A stretch of 49,025 nt of DNA from the NCBI RefSeq assembly GCF_001949145.1, contig NW_019091487.1, positions 297,302-346,326 of the forward strand, in the 5' to 3' direction. The position numbers were made by a program, and so were the translations under genes. The notes under the pieces were generated by a model. That model was given only the letters and a program-made list of their open reading frames with translations, searched no databases and was not told the origin of the DNA. Positions 32,941-43,645 of the stretch are shown piece after piece (positions within the stretch are counted from its first letter, which is position 1; each line of letters opens with the position of its first letter). The DNA is from Acanthaster planci. Its lineage: Eukaryota; Echinodermata; Asteroidea; Valvatida; Acanthasteridae.

Positions 32941-34395
32941 TTAGGGTGGGGTGTCTTGGTTCTGTTGGATGTGGACTTCCACATGGCCTGTTGGCTGTTG
33001 GGAGACATCTCGGCTTGGTTTGATTTCTTGAAGTTCACTCTGGTCTCCTGGTTGTTGAGGGATGTCTTGGCTGTGGTGGATTTCCACCTCTACATCGTCT
33101 GCTTGCTGTTGTGGGACTTGTTGATCTTGGTGGATTATTTGCAGCTCAAACTCCTCTTGTTGATGTCGATTATCTTGGCTTCTCTGGATGTGGCTTTCTA
33201 TCTGTACCTGTTCTGTTGGTTCCTGTGGGACATCTTGGTGGATTACTTGCAGCTCAAACTCCTCTTGTTGATGTGGAGCATCTGGGCTTATGTGGATGTG
33301 GCCTTCTACCTGGTCTGTTGGCTGCTGTAGGCCAACTTGATCTTGGTGGATTAGTTTCAGCTTCATCTGCTCTTCTAGCAGCTTCAGAGTGTCTTGGCTT
33401 CGGTCGGTGTCTTGCAGTCCCATCTGTTCTGGTGGCTGCCCTGGAGAATCTCGCTTTGTCCAGAAATAGCGGCAAGAGTGTCTAGGATAGAGGCAAGAGA
33501 ATGCCTTCATGAAGGCTTCCCGATATTCTGAATTGACACCACTGTACACCAAAGTGTCCACTGAAGAGTTCAGGAATTGGAAGATGATTAAAACCAAGGC
33601 TACGACACGTGCCCATTCTAGGCGTTCAACACTCTTCTGGGTATATGGTTTGGACCAAAAGATGACCAATAACATGATCCATTGTGCAATGTATGTGGCA
33701 CTTAGGGCAAAAAAGACAACAGTGTTTACAATGAGCATGGTAACCACTCGCCGCAGTCGACGGTTGTCATTATTTGTGGATGTAATCTGTGGTTGCTGCC
33801 TTAGTTTCTTGAGAACACAAGCGTAGAGGAAGGTAACAGTGAACAGACAAGCTGTATGCATTACCAAGATCAGAACAGCAATAGTGACTGTTCCTGTATC
33901 CTTGCCCCATTTGGACACTGAAGAAAATGCAGATCCTATAATGGATACGATTATCCATAGTTTGACCAATCTTTTGGCAGCCTTAGCTTTGCTGGATTCT
34001 GCTCTGTGCTTCAGTGGATGGCAGACAGCACGGAATCTCTCAAAGGCCAATGCAGTCACGATGAAATATGAAGCCAGTTGGCTTATGTAGCTAATACATC
34101 GCAGAATGGATTCAGACACTAAGCCTTTGATGGGCCAAATTGTTACAATTAACATACACATGAGGAACATACTGTCAGCCACTGCTAGATTGCCCAAATA
34201 GACATTGATGACAGTTCGCATGGATCGGACGCGTGCCACTACGTAGAGGAATGTTACATTCAACAAGAGACCGATTGGTGCCATGCACAAAGTAACGTTG
34301 TCACCAATGGCTATGAAGATGTCTCTCTGCCTTTTATACTGTGCCCAGGCCTCAGCTATCTCTGTATCCTCATCCATAGCTGTAACATTGGACAT
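32941..34395 (-). CDS. class A GPCR with long Gln-rich repeat tail (copy 5)
   Basis: An intronless receptor of 484 residues from the ATG at 34395 (MSNVTAMDEDTEIAEAW). The next Met, six codons on at 34377, is the alternative. The first choice adds an N-glycosylation site (NVT); a second NVT lies before TM1. TM1 contains LCMAPIGLLLNVTFLYVV. NVYLGNLAVAD, FERF, KKLRQQPQITST and DTLVYSG (DPLVY with Pro changed to Thr) follow, then a Cys-containing juxtamembrane segment. No Cys is seen at the usual TM3 position or in the second extracellular loop. The tail has about four repeats of 34-38 residues (VEGHIHISPDAPHQQEEFEL and relatives). Whether the Pro loss in TM7 affects signalling cannot be told. 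The frame is open throughout, so it is probably functional. Confidence 0.87.
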   Translation of the reverse strand: MSNVTAMDEDTEIAEAWAQYKRQRDIFIAIGDNVTLCMAPIGLLLNVTFLYVVARVRSMRTVINVYLGNLAVADSMFLMCMLIVTIWPIKGLVSESILRCISYISQLASYFIVTALAFERFRAVCHPLKHRAESSKAKAAKRLVKLWIIVSIIGSAFSSVSKWGKDTGTVTIAVLILVMHTACLFTVTFLYACVLKKLRQQPQITSTNNDNRRLRRVVTMLIVNTVVFFALSATYIAQWIMLLVIFWSKPYTQKSVERLEWARVVALVLIIFQFLNSSVDTLVYSGVNSEYREAFMKAFSCLYPRHSCRYFWTKRDSPGQPPEQMGLQDTDRSQDTLKLLEEQMKLKLIHQDQVGLQQPTDQVEGHIHISPDAPHQQEEFELQVIHQDVPQEPTEQVQIESHIQRSQDNRHQQEEFELQIIHQDQQVPQQQADDVEVEIHHSQDIPQQPGDQSELQEIKPSRDVSQQPTGHVEVHIQQNQDTPP

Positions 34396-36171
34396 GTTGT
34401 AAACATAAATAATAAATGGCAATGAGTGTTTAACTACGTGTAGCTGGCATGTGATCAAATTCTATGCCAGTAACAAGCCTACCCATAGGCTGTACATCAT
34501 GTATGTCTGATTGAACCTTCAAGCTGTCTGACAACTGCTATTGTATCAAGTTCACACTATGAACACAATTTGTCTCTACAAAACTGAAACTGTAATCTTT
34601 TGAGATCAGATTGCAAAAGCGTCAGGAAATGTATGTAAATGAGGTCAAATGGGCTTTCAAAAGAGGTGCACTTTGAAGATTAAACATTTCCCTCAGTGCC
34701 CTTGTCTTGCAGCTTGACATCTGCTTTCAAGAACCAGTTAAGACATTCAAATCAATTAATGTCATTCCTTGTACAATTGTGAGATAGACATGTTAAACCA
34801 AGAAAACTAGAGCATACTGAAAATTGGCTGTTTATTTGTCAATGAAGGTGTCATGAATAACTTTTTCACACTCCTTTTCAAGTTTGTCATTGTCCATTTT
34901 AATTACATTACTTCCATCAGAGTTGTTTTAATTTATGTTTTTTATGATCTCCCGTTAGGGTTTTCTAGTTCTCAGGACTAAACTTTTGGGAGTACATACA
35001 CGTATATCAGTTCTTTCAAATTGTTGTACTGACCGAGCAACATCTAAATATGCTCTTCCTTTGGACTTCACGTCCAACATGTCCAACTTCGATAGTGTTA
35101 GGCCTTTTTAATCCATTATACATTCACCTTGGCCTACTGTATTTCCAACCTCATTTGATGGAGTGTCGTCTTGAGGCATGTGAGATAAGGGACTGCTTTG
35201 GTCGGTGAGTACAGCAAACTTGCGATCTTTTAATATTTGAAGTTAAATAGATTACCACGTTTGACGTATCATACAGACATGGCACTGAGTTAGCATTTGG
35301 GCAATTCCGTACGAGAAATGTAAACATTTGCAGTATTTGAAGTTTGCTCAGTCTTCTTGAAATACTACTTTTGCGGGGATATTCTGCAAGGCAACATCCA
35401 CACAAGGTCATAGATATCAATCTTTTTCTGAAATACTTGTCAGACTTTTTTACATACTTTATCACCCAAGTTTGGGAATGATCACACTTAGCATACATGT
35501 ACTTACAGTGTGTTAACCCTCCTTTGGTTTTACAGCACAAATATGCACAAGTGCCCAAGGTCACTCTCTTGCATGTAGGTGCAGTGCACAACACAACACA
35601 TCTGTGCTTCTTTGAGGTGTTTTCCAAGTGACCCAAAGAGTGACTTCAGCATAGGAGGGTTTTAACATCTTATTATAATGCTCGACATTTACTTGAGTTA
35701 TGCACATTTTTGAATAACGTGACCTATGTATTGACCAGGTTTAAGGTTTAGGTCTCATTCAATCCGGAGGTACATTAACACCCTGTAATGCTGAGTATAT
35801 TGTACTGAACTTGCGTACATATAGGGGTTGTACGTTGTTGTTGAATGCACAAAATTGGTTTACTCAAGCTTACCTTAGTGGAAAAAGGAAATGCCCTCGA
35901 ATGTAACGTCATGCGCATAAGGTTTATACATCCGTTGGATAATTTATCTCTTGATTAGAGCTATTCTTGGTTAAATTGCAGATGGAAATGTGACCCACTC
36001 TGCAAAAATTGCTAATAAGTCGCCAGAGCCACTCTTGAGTTACAGGACTTTTAAAGAACCCTGTTTTGTGGAAATTAATAGAAATCCTCAACACTCTTAC
36101 TTGTACATTTAAATGCCTAAATAAACTCTTTGCATTGATGTATCATTTAAGTTACTCTTTCTAATTGAAGG
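34396..36171. promoter_or_regulatory. 5' flank of receptor copy 5, then intergenic
   Basis: The conserved module is at 34640-34715 (GAGGTCAAATGGGCTTTC ... CTTGTCTTGCAGC). 34820-35000 repeats the flank block found at other copies. A 161-codon minus-strand frame at 35151-35636 is Cys-rich but unlike any known family and is not called. 35640-36171 shows nothing recognisable. Confidence 0.4.
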
Positions 36172-36840
36172 TAAAATGAGATTACTTTAAAAATTACATT
36201 ATACACCTTTATTTTACAGAGCCGGTTATAAATATGATTGGCCATGTATTGAGTATGATCAGTTGAACCATTAAACCATTTAATACATCTACATATATGT
36301 GCACTGACAGCTTAGTATTTATGAACTGTATGTATGCCAAGTTATTAATCATGTACACGAAGGGATACGGCTGAAAGGCTAATGTAGATTTTCGATTTTT
36401 TTTATCTCTCACAGATGACCGACGTATGTAACTAATAAGGCTGTCGTTTATTTTTGATATACACATAGTTGCATCCAATTGTACAAAATGTGAACCTGCA
36501 TTAACCCTTGCAANTAAAATGAGATTACTGAAAAAATTACATTATACACCTTTTTTAACAGAGCCGGTTATAAATATAATTGGCCATGTATTGAGTATGA
36601 TCAGTGTAACCCATTTAATACATGTACAAATATGTGCACTGACAGCTTAGTATTTATGAACTGTATGTATGCCAAGTTGTTAATCATGTACATGAAGAGA
36701 TACGGCTGAGAAACTAAAGTAGATTTTCAATCTTTTTATCTCTCACCGAGGTATATAACTAATAAGGCTGTCGTTTATTTTTGATATACACATAGTCGCA
36801 TCCAATTGTACAAAATGTGAACCTACATTAACCCTTGCGA
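36172..36840. repeat. two near-identical 330-340-bp copies split by a single N
   Basis: 36172-36513 and 36515-36840 match along their whole length (TAAAATGAGATTACT ... TTAACCCTTGC), differing by small indels and substitutions. The single N at 36514 sits exactly at their junction. A true tandem duplication is possible, but two alleles joined end to end by the assembler is as likely. Confidence 0.8.
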
Positions 36841-39229
36841 CAGGGAGAGAATAAATGTTTTATCTTTCGTAAGAAAGATTTGGGTCATTGACTCAATTTC
36901 TTTTGTAGCCTTCCCACTCTGGTTACAACTCTACAGTTTTTGAACAACATAATGTAGAAAACTTAGGAAATATATGTGTGACCGGCTCCACAAAAATGGG
37001 TGTTATGGGACTTTTTTTTCAAAATGAGTTACATACATATACACATTTGAATTCGGTACATTAGATAGGTTTGAACCCTGTGGCATTTTGCAATCTGGAG
37101 ATATACTGATTTTTGCGTAATCATATCGTACACATCAACAGAAGTACTTTCAGAGATAAAGCCCTTTAAACACAGGAAGTGGAATAAGAAATCAGCCAAG
37201 AAAGTCTCTTGAATGTCCATAGCAACAGTTTAGTTTCTTGTATGAATTATGAAAGTATTGAGATAATAGAAGCCAATAAACCAAGAAGTAAAAAATCACC
37301 CTCTTTGCATAGAAAAGCCCTTTGCATGAAATAGCGCAGCATCCCTGAATACCCTTTTTGCAGAGCAGGTCACATATGTACACAAATATTTGGATATTTT
37401 AGACAACAGTGTCTGTTTAGATTGGAACTCTACTTGTTCAGTTTGTGTACACGTATGCTAACTTTTAAAAACAGCATGAATTTGTCTGGCTTCATTGATC
37501 ATACTCTTGGGTTTTTAATTTTAAGGCCTTTGCTGAGGGTTGCGTGTTCCCTACCTAGAGACCGTCACACTGAGAGAATCTGGAAGGTTGAAGCCGGGTT
37601 GACCCAGGGTTTGAAACATCTTGGGTTTGATCCAGTTCACTGCCACAAATAAGATGTTCAATTCCTGAAATATCTTAATAATGTGGCAGTGTGGTTGTTT
37701 CCCCGGCCCTAACCTAAATTTGAGGATCAAGTCTGAAACTGGTTGGGGTCTTGACTCTAGCCTCAACTCGGGTTCCTCCTCGGTCCAGAGATCACTCAAA
37801 GTGACCTAAAGGCCAAGGGAGCAGATCTGTTTTGGTGAAAATATACCGCTGATTATGATGACTGTGATGCTCTCTGCTAATTAAACAATACACAACAAGG
37901 ATACCTGACACTTAGATTGCCGGTAACCTCAAAAACAATGTGATTTATTCAGACATTCAACGAATAATTAATTGATTAAGTGATTAGGGATAATTCGTAT
38001 TGGGTATGCTTTATTACCTCTATTGCTTTGCGTGGTCTTGAGGAGAGGCTATTAGCAATACACAGTTGTCGCACTGCGTCGCGCCAATCAGCAACGCGCT
38101 GACTAATGTCGCCTCGCGCAACTCTTACATGCAATGCACAAAACAATGTCGCACCACATGAACACTATCAGCAATGCACGTCCAACGTTGCCAACACGAG
38201 ACCAATTACCAACGATGGACCCAGGTAGCACTGCACATCTCAATGTCGCACTGCCTAAACATCGCATTGCATGCACTGATCACCCCAGCACCGTGGGTCC
38301 AGCCCAAATCTACTATCATGCACCCGGAAGTGAATGGCTGGACTGTACAACCTGTGTAATGCTGCCCACGCTTAGCATATAGCAGTGTACACAATGCCCT
38401 ATAGCAGCACAGCCACAGCGAGAGCACCAAGAACTCACGTCTATACAGCTTCGCTGAACTAGCAGAAACCCAACAAAGAGCATGCTCCACCCACTTACGC
38501 GCAAACCACAGAGCTTACTACCTATGCATACACAGAGCGCTACGCTCCGCCCATCCTGTTTACGTCACAGGACATGTACACACTACTACACTTGTCCTTA
38601 TCATTATGCACAACAAAAATGACCAAAGTTCGTACACTTTCTGCGACAATATCAAAGCCATGGGGTAAGTGTGATCAAGGACCGTAGTTAACAAGGTTGG
38701 ATGCGTCGTTGGTTGCCATAAACCATTGCACAGTAAAGAGAGGACCAGTTATCAGGAAAATGACAGAAAAATAGTATGCCACTAGTAAACGACAATTTTC
38801 ACCATCATTTTTGCTATTGTGGCCTTCTTGCAGCTACCTTTTCTCCCCTTCAACCTAGAGACTTGGTTGACTAGATACAATGGTTGACTGTGGTCATTTG
38901 CACTTTCAACTTTACTGTTAACTTCACCATTCAACTAATATCATTGATTGAACTTGACCATAGCTATTGTAATGAGCTGCCTTCATGTGTATCTCCATTA
39001 TTAAATTACTTTTTGGGACGTTAGTGTCCAGTATTTCTATCTCAACCTCCAAGAAGGATTTCTCACTAGTTTTTGGAGTTGAGCTTTTGTGGGTTGAGCA
39101 AATTGTTATTTAGAAAGCACCTCTTTTGTATGATTCACCTTTATGCCACTCTGCCCTTCTGTTTTTGTTTGATCATGGATGATCCACTTCTGTGGTAAGC
39201 ATATTTGATTCTGTCATCATAGGCTGCTT
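36841..39229. other. intergenic, no recognised gene
   Basis: 38040-38560 is CpG-richer than its surroundings, with repeated AATGTCGCAC-type words (38150-38260), but no consistent reading frame. 37540-37800 holds overlapping short frames on both strands without family resemblance. 39030-39090 resembles the repeated flank block. Nothing else could be supported. Confidence 0.35.
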
Positions 39230-39364
39230 GTGGCTCTTAGTTATCTTGAAGGGTTTTTTGCCTCTCAGTCTGCTTGTCTGGTTCTGATGGGAAGTCTTGG
39301 TTCTGGTGAATGTGAACTTCTAACTGGTCTGTTGGCTCCTGTGGGACATCTTGGACAGGGTGGA

Positions 39365-40504
39365 TTACTGCACTTGCAGCTCAATCTCCTCTTGTTGATG
39401 TGGAGTATCTTGGCTTCTGTGGATGTGGACTTCTACATGGTCTGTTGGCTCTTGTGGGACATCTTGGACGGAATGGATTACTTTTAGTTCAATCTGCTCT
39501 TCTTGCAGTTTCTGAGTGTCTTGGCTCTGTTGGATTTCTTCTAGTCTTATTTGTTGAGGTGTTTGCTCTGGAGAATCTTGCTCTCTCCTGAAACAGGGGC
39601 AAGAGCATCGAGGATGAAGGCAAGGGAATGCCTCCATGAAAGCTTCCCGATATTCTGAATTAATGCCACTATACACCAGAGGATCCACTGAAGAACTGAT
39701 TAATTGAAGGATAACTCCAACTACTCTTATAACATTTGATGAATGAAGCTGTTGAATTTTGCTCAGGGTAGACAGATTGGACCATCTGATGACTAATATC
39801 AGGATGACGTAAGCAATTTGTGTGGTATTAGACACAAAAAACACAGCAGTGTTTACAATGAGCATGACAACCACTCGTCGTAGTCGATGGTTGTCATCAT
39901 ATGTCGATGTAATTTGTGGTTGCTGCCTTAGTTTCTTGATAACACAAGCATAAAGGAAGGCAACGGTCAGCAGACAAGCTGTACTTACTGACAAAATCAT
40001 AGCGCCACCAATGTTCAGTCCAATATCTCCCCCCCATTGGATGACTGAATAATGTGCAGATCCTGTGATGGCTGCAAGGGTCCATAGTTTTGCCAGTCTT
40101 TTAGCAGCCTGAGCTTTGCTGGATTCTGCTCTGTGCTTCAGTGGATGGCAGACAGCACAGAACCTCTCAAAAGCCAATGCCGTTATTATGAAAAATGAAA
40201 CCATGTTGCTTGAAATAGAAATGCTCTCCAGAAGGGATTTATACACCAAGCTGTTGATGGGCTGCACAGACCAAATTAATGGAACTGTGATAAATATACT
40301 GTCGGCCACTGCTAGATTGCCCAGATAGACATTGATGACAGTTCGCATGGATCTAACACGTACAACAACGTAGAGGAATGTTACATTTAACAAGAGACCA
40401 ATTGGTGTCATGCACCAGTTAGCTTTGTCACTGATGTCGTTGATAATGTCATCTTTCTCGTTATATTCCTCCCAGGCCTCAGCTATCTTTGTATCCTCAT
40501 CCAT
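39365..40504 (-). CDS. class A GPCR with shortened tail (copy 6)
   Basis: An intronless 379-residue receptor from ATG at 40504 (MDEDTKIAEAWEEYNEK). It is closest to copy 1; the TM7 region QLHSSNVIRVVGVILQLISS is identical. It has SMRTVINVYLGNLAVAD, FERF, KKLRQQPQITST, DPLVY and a CSCPCF cluster. Unlike copy 1, the Cys near TM3 is replaced (SLVYKSLLE), and so is the loop Cys (LNIGGAMIL). Both partners of the usual disulfide are therefore absent. The tail ends early at IELQVQ: about five extra bases before TAATCC shift the frame. The ancestral tail frame continues downstream with few interruptions (VIHPVQDVPQEPTDQLEV) to about 39240. It is probably functional with a short tail. Confidence 0.87.
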   Translation of the reverse strand: MDEDTKIAEAWEEYNEKDDIINDISDKANWCMTPIGLLLNVTFLYVVVRVRSMRTVINVYLGNLAVADSIFITVPLIWSVQPINSLVYKSLLESISISSNMVSFFIITALAFERFCAVCHPLKHRAESSKAQAAKRLAKLWTLAAITGSAHYSVIQWGGDIGLNIGGAMILSVSTACLLTVAFLYACVIKKLRQQPQITSTYDDNHRLRRVVVMLIVNTAVFFVSNTTQIAYVILILVIRWSNLSTLSKIQQLHSSNVIRVVGVILQLISSSVDPLVYSGINSEYREAFMEAFPCLHPRCSCPCFRREQDSPEQTPQQIRLEEIQQSQDTQKLQEEQIELKVIHSVQDVPQEPTDHVEVHIHRSQDTPHQQEEIELQVQ

Positions 40505-40778
40505 GGCTACTACATGTACATAGAAGTTGTCAACACAAATAGATGACAAATGGCAAACGTTCCGTGATTAAGTAGGCCTACTGAACTAATGGTACATGCA
40601 TGTGGTCTAATTATCTGCCAATAAACAGGCTTAAGTGTGTCTTGATCTGACGAAAACTTGTGCCAGTGTGTTGCCGTACATGTAAGTGCCCAACGTGAGC
40701 ATAATCATTTTGGCAAAACTGAAACTGTAAATTTCTGAGATCATATTGCACTTTGTAGTCACGTTAATGAGGTCAAAT
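40505..40778 (-). promoter_or_regulatory. 5' flank of receptor copy 6
   Basis: Nearly identical to 11850-12123 upstream of copy 1 (CCAATAAACAGGCTTAAGTG, TTTTGGCAAAACTGAAACTG, CACGTTAATGAGGTCAAATAG). The match stops exactly at the inverted repeat at 40779, so the distal half of the upstream module and the CCAAT/octamer part are missing here. Confidence 0.6.
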
Positions 40779-40819
40779 AGTGTACTCTGTCAGTCTCCTG
40801 AAGACTGACAGAGTACACT
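40779..40819. repeat. perfect 18-bp inverted repeat at a duplication breakpoint
   Basis: 40779-40796 is the exact reverse complement of 40802-40819, around a 5-base loop. It is followed at 40822 by a single N. Relative to copy 1, it replaces 697 bases (12124-12820). The sequence resumes at 40823 with AATTAATCTTTTTGAAACTG, as at 12821. Confidence 0.8.
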
Positions 40820-40822
40820 GTN

Positions 40823-41195
40823 AATTAATCTTTTTGAAACTGAAATCCAGTGACAAGAAAACCATATCACATTAAATTTTTTGAGGAGAGAGGTTTACAT
40901 AACCAAAACCAAAATGCACATGAGTGAAACTGAGTGTGCCAGGGTATTCCCTTGTGCAAAGAAGCATTTTTATGGTGATGTGCGCTTTCTTTATGGTGAT
41001 GTGCACTATCTTTTCATCAGAGCTAAAACAACATGTACATCTTTTCAAACAAGATGTACATTGTTAGAAGTAGGTAGTTACATGCACATATACAGAGTGA
41101 ATGCATGATGACTTGGAAGTGCCAAAGTTGTGCAAAAACTGATATGAGTGCCAAGTAACGTGTGTTCCTTTATCCTGTGAACAAGGTGGCACAAA
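40823..41195. repeat. duplicated flank, matches 12821-13150
   Basis: Non-coding arm of the segmental duplication with the copy 1 region. Within it, GTGCGCTTTCTTTATGG-type runs are locally doubled, in both arms. Confidence 0.55.
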
Positions 41196-41265
41196 TTACA
41201 GTTTCTTGCTCTTCAGATCTGGTTGGCTGGGGTGTCTTGGTTCTACACATACCAGTGGACATCTA
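41196..41265 (-). pseudogene. orphan 3' tail of a lost receptor
   Basis: TTCTTGCTCTTCAGATCTGG and the following GGGGTGTCTTGGTTCTACA match the tail ends of copies 5 and 1. No other part of a receptor adjoins it. The next segment after the minisatellite (41486-41670) resembles 23243-23400 beside the other orphan tail, so the two are copies of one event. Confidence 0.5.
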
Positions 41266-41277
41266 CATGTACATGTA

Positions 41278-41481
41278 GCTTGCCTCTTGTTGGCAGATGA
41301 GGGCATCAGATGCAGGCATCTACATGTAGCTTGCCTCTTGTTGGCAGATGAGGGCATCAGATGCAGGCATCTACATGTAGCTTGCCTCTTGTTGGCAGAT
41401 GAGGGCATCAGATGCAGGCATCTACATGTAGCTTGCCTCCTCTTGGCAGATGAGGGCATCGGATGCAGGCATCTACATGTA
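41278..41481. repeat. 51-bp minisatellite, four copies
   Basis: Units begin GCTTGCCTCTTGTTGGCAGA at 41278, 41329, 41380 and 41431, with a partial fifth at 41482. Each contains GGCATCTACATGTAGC. As 51 is divisible by three, both strands stay open through the array and give 17-residue repeats; these frames are by-products of the repeat and are not called as genes. Confidence 0.92.
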
Positions 41482-42453
41482 GCTTTAAAGAATGTTGTCG
41501 AAAGTTAAAATGCGCATTTTTTATCAATTTAATGACTCAGACCTGTACATGCTCATTTGCATATATTTTCATGTGGATCTTTTTGAAAAGAAGAAAGCTA
41601 TTTACCTTATGCTAGACAATCATTGGATTCTACTGAAGTGTATTTTGTTAATACTTTGGTGCTCAGTGCTATAAAATTCAACTAGCAAAATTTGTATTCA
41701 TTTATATTTAACAAGATAGCAATGAAAAAAAATTAATGGAGTTTAAACTTCACACTTGACCCAAACAATGAAAGTTCATTGCATGTAAACCACAGTTCTG
41801 GGAAATTTGTTATCCCACATGCTACACGTACCCAGTATATACATGTACATGTAGCTTTCATGCATCCTACTTGCTACAAAATTACGAGTTACTGAAGTTG
41901 TTTGATTAATTGTTGTTAAAATTATCAAGATGTCACATCCATTACCTACATAAGTGGTCACATGTATGACCAAAAGTGGTCCCACATGTGGGACATGTAG
42001 CCAGATACTAATATTCCTGCCATCGCTTATTAACCCTGCTGTACGTGGTGTTGGAAGAATGTGAAGTGTAAAACAAAACGCTATAAAGAACAAAGGCTTT
42101 CAGAGATTTATTCAATATCTAGCTATTGATATTTTCTAACAAATAGATATGAACATTCTCGCTTGTTTAAATTTTGCAGAGTCTTGAAGGAGAAATTAAA
42201 GACTAAAAACATCTACTTTCGTGAGATAGGTCACCCATGATCAACAGTATTCTTTCATGAACCAGAGCAACCACTATAAACACACAGGTTGCACTAGCAA
42301 TTCCATTGGAGAAACTAAGAGTATACATTTAATTGTCTTGTAGTGGAAGAGAAAACGATTCACCTTTAAAGTTTACAGAATGACATGGGACAATTCAATT
42401 AATTTTCCAATTTTTTTGTCACGTAAAAAGAATGACACATATCCATATGATAT
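41482..42453. other. intergenic; duplicated flank
   Basis: 41486-41670 is similar to 23243-23400. 41945-42010 and 42005-42295 correspond to 13100-13150 and 13670-13975 beside copy 1. No gene was seen. Confidence 0.5.
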
Positions 42454-42723
42454 TGTAGCGTGTCCTACAGATTTGGCTCTGATGCTAATATAGACACACA
42501 CACAGCTACAGATCACCGTTCTGGTCAAGAAATCTCTGTTTTATTTCTCTTACGTCAACAACACTGTGTTCTATCTCAAGCTCTAGACATGACGCGTCTA
42601 GCAGGGACTGCGCAGGCGCGAGGCGGGAAAACCGTGGGCCGTTCGCATACTAGCGGGGGCAGCCAGCCAACTCCATGCGGGTCCAAAATGGCGCCCCCAC
42701 CGGCCGGACCCGCCGGCGCTACA
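42454..42723. mobile_element. probable solo LTR
   Basis: A 270-base insertion that begins TGTAGCG and ends CGCTACA, is flanked by ATAT on both sides (42450-42453 and 42724-42727), and interrupts a flank that is free of it in the paralogous region. TG...CA ends with a short direct target duplication are the mark of an LTR. The TGTAGCG start is common in Gypsy-type LTRs. The last 150 bases are GC-rich, unlike the surroundings. No internal retroelement region is present, so recombination to a solo LTR is inferred. A TIR element with 7-bp ends is the alternative. Confidence 0.55.
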
Positions 42724-42744
42724 ATATTACAGTAGACAGTCTTT

Positions 42745-43470
42745 CTAAGAGACATGCACTTTGAAGAGTAACCATTCATTCAATGTAGTTTCTTCCAACT
42801 TCCTTGAAGAATGAAAGCATTGACTTTATGATTTTGAATGTTTTGATTCTAAGAAGTGCCCTTTGATAATGTTGAGGGGTTCAAAAGCCCTGTGATTAAT
42901 TTGCATACTGCCTGACTTCCTCGTTTGCATTCTTCAAAAGAACAACTGTGTTGAACAGCAAGAGACTATCAAACTGCTATTACTAATATGAACCTCCTGA
43001 GACCACTGATTGGCTCCATTGATTGGCTGGTATCCTTCCTTAATTTGCATGAATCACTGCCCCATTTGTATTTGTATCCTCTATCAAGCAGAAGTCAAGA
43101 CATTGTAATAAGTCTTCAATTTAACGTGAATTCAAAAGCAACCCCCTGCTATGATAAAGATACCATAAAGATATAAAGATAAACATTAAACAAACTGAAA
43201 CCAGGAAATTGGCTGTTTATTCATCTGTGAAGATGTCTTGAGGAACTTATTAATCCTTCTTTTTAAGTTTGTTGTTGTCCATGTTAATCACATTTTGTTT
43301 TTCAAATAGAATTGTGTCACTGAAGTTTTCTATCACCTGTCAGCATTTTCTCAATAGTTTTCAGAAGTTTAGACCTAAGGTTTTGGGGATACTTTTGAAA
43401 TGGCTTTCTTTTCTTTGGTCTCTAACATCATAAATTTATCTTTCTGAAACTGGAATCAAATTACAGGAAT
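42745..43470. repeat. receptor-upstream cassette (copy B)
   Basis: About 725 bases nearly identical to 16190-16890. It contains the module (42745-42805), a doubled ATTGGCT (43011 and 43024; copy A has one) and ATTTGCAT (about 42898 and 43043-43050). It lies on the 3' side of pseudogene copy 7 and the 5' side of copy 6, consistent with being a distal 5' flank of copy 6. Confidence 0.7.
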
Positions 43471-43645
43471 ACCGAGCCATTTTGTTTTGTTTTTGTTACA
43501 CAGTTGAAACTGAGAACACACTACTGAGACTGAATTCTATTGTATTCCTAAATACGAATTGTTAAGCAACATGTACTTATATACAGCCGGTATGTCTACC
43601 TTCTCTGGAGTAAAATTGTTCAAAGGTACAATTTTCCAAGATTTA

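Noticed and set aside
35151-35636. 161-codon Cys-rich open frame on the minus strand
   Set aside because: No signal peptide, no regular Cys spacing, no splice framework and no paralog elsewhere in the window. Probably chance in low-stop sequence.
38134-38490. Overlapping frames on both strands in the CpG-richer stretch
   Set aside because: They arise from repeated AATGTCGCAC-like words. No family resemblance or splice context was seen.
41206-41508. Open frames on both strands giving 17-residue repeat peptides
   Set aside because: They exist only because the 51-bp minisatellite unit is divisible by three. No start context or flanking coding sequence supports a protein.
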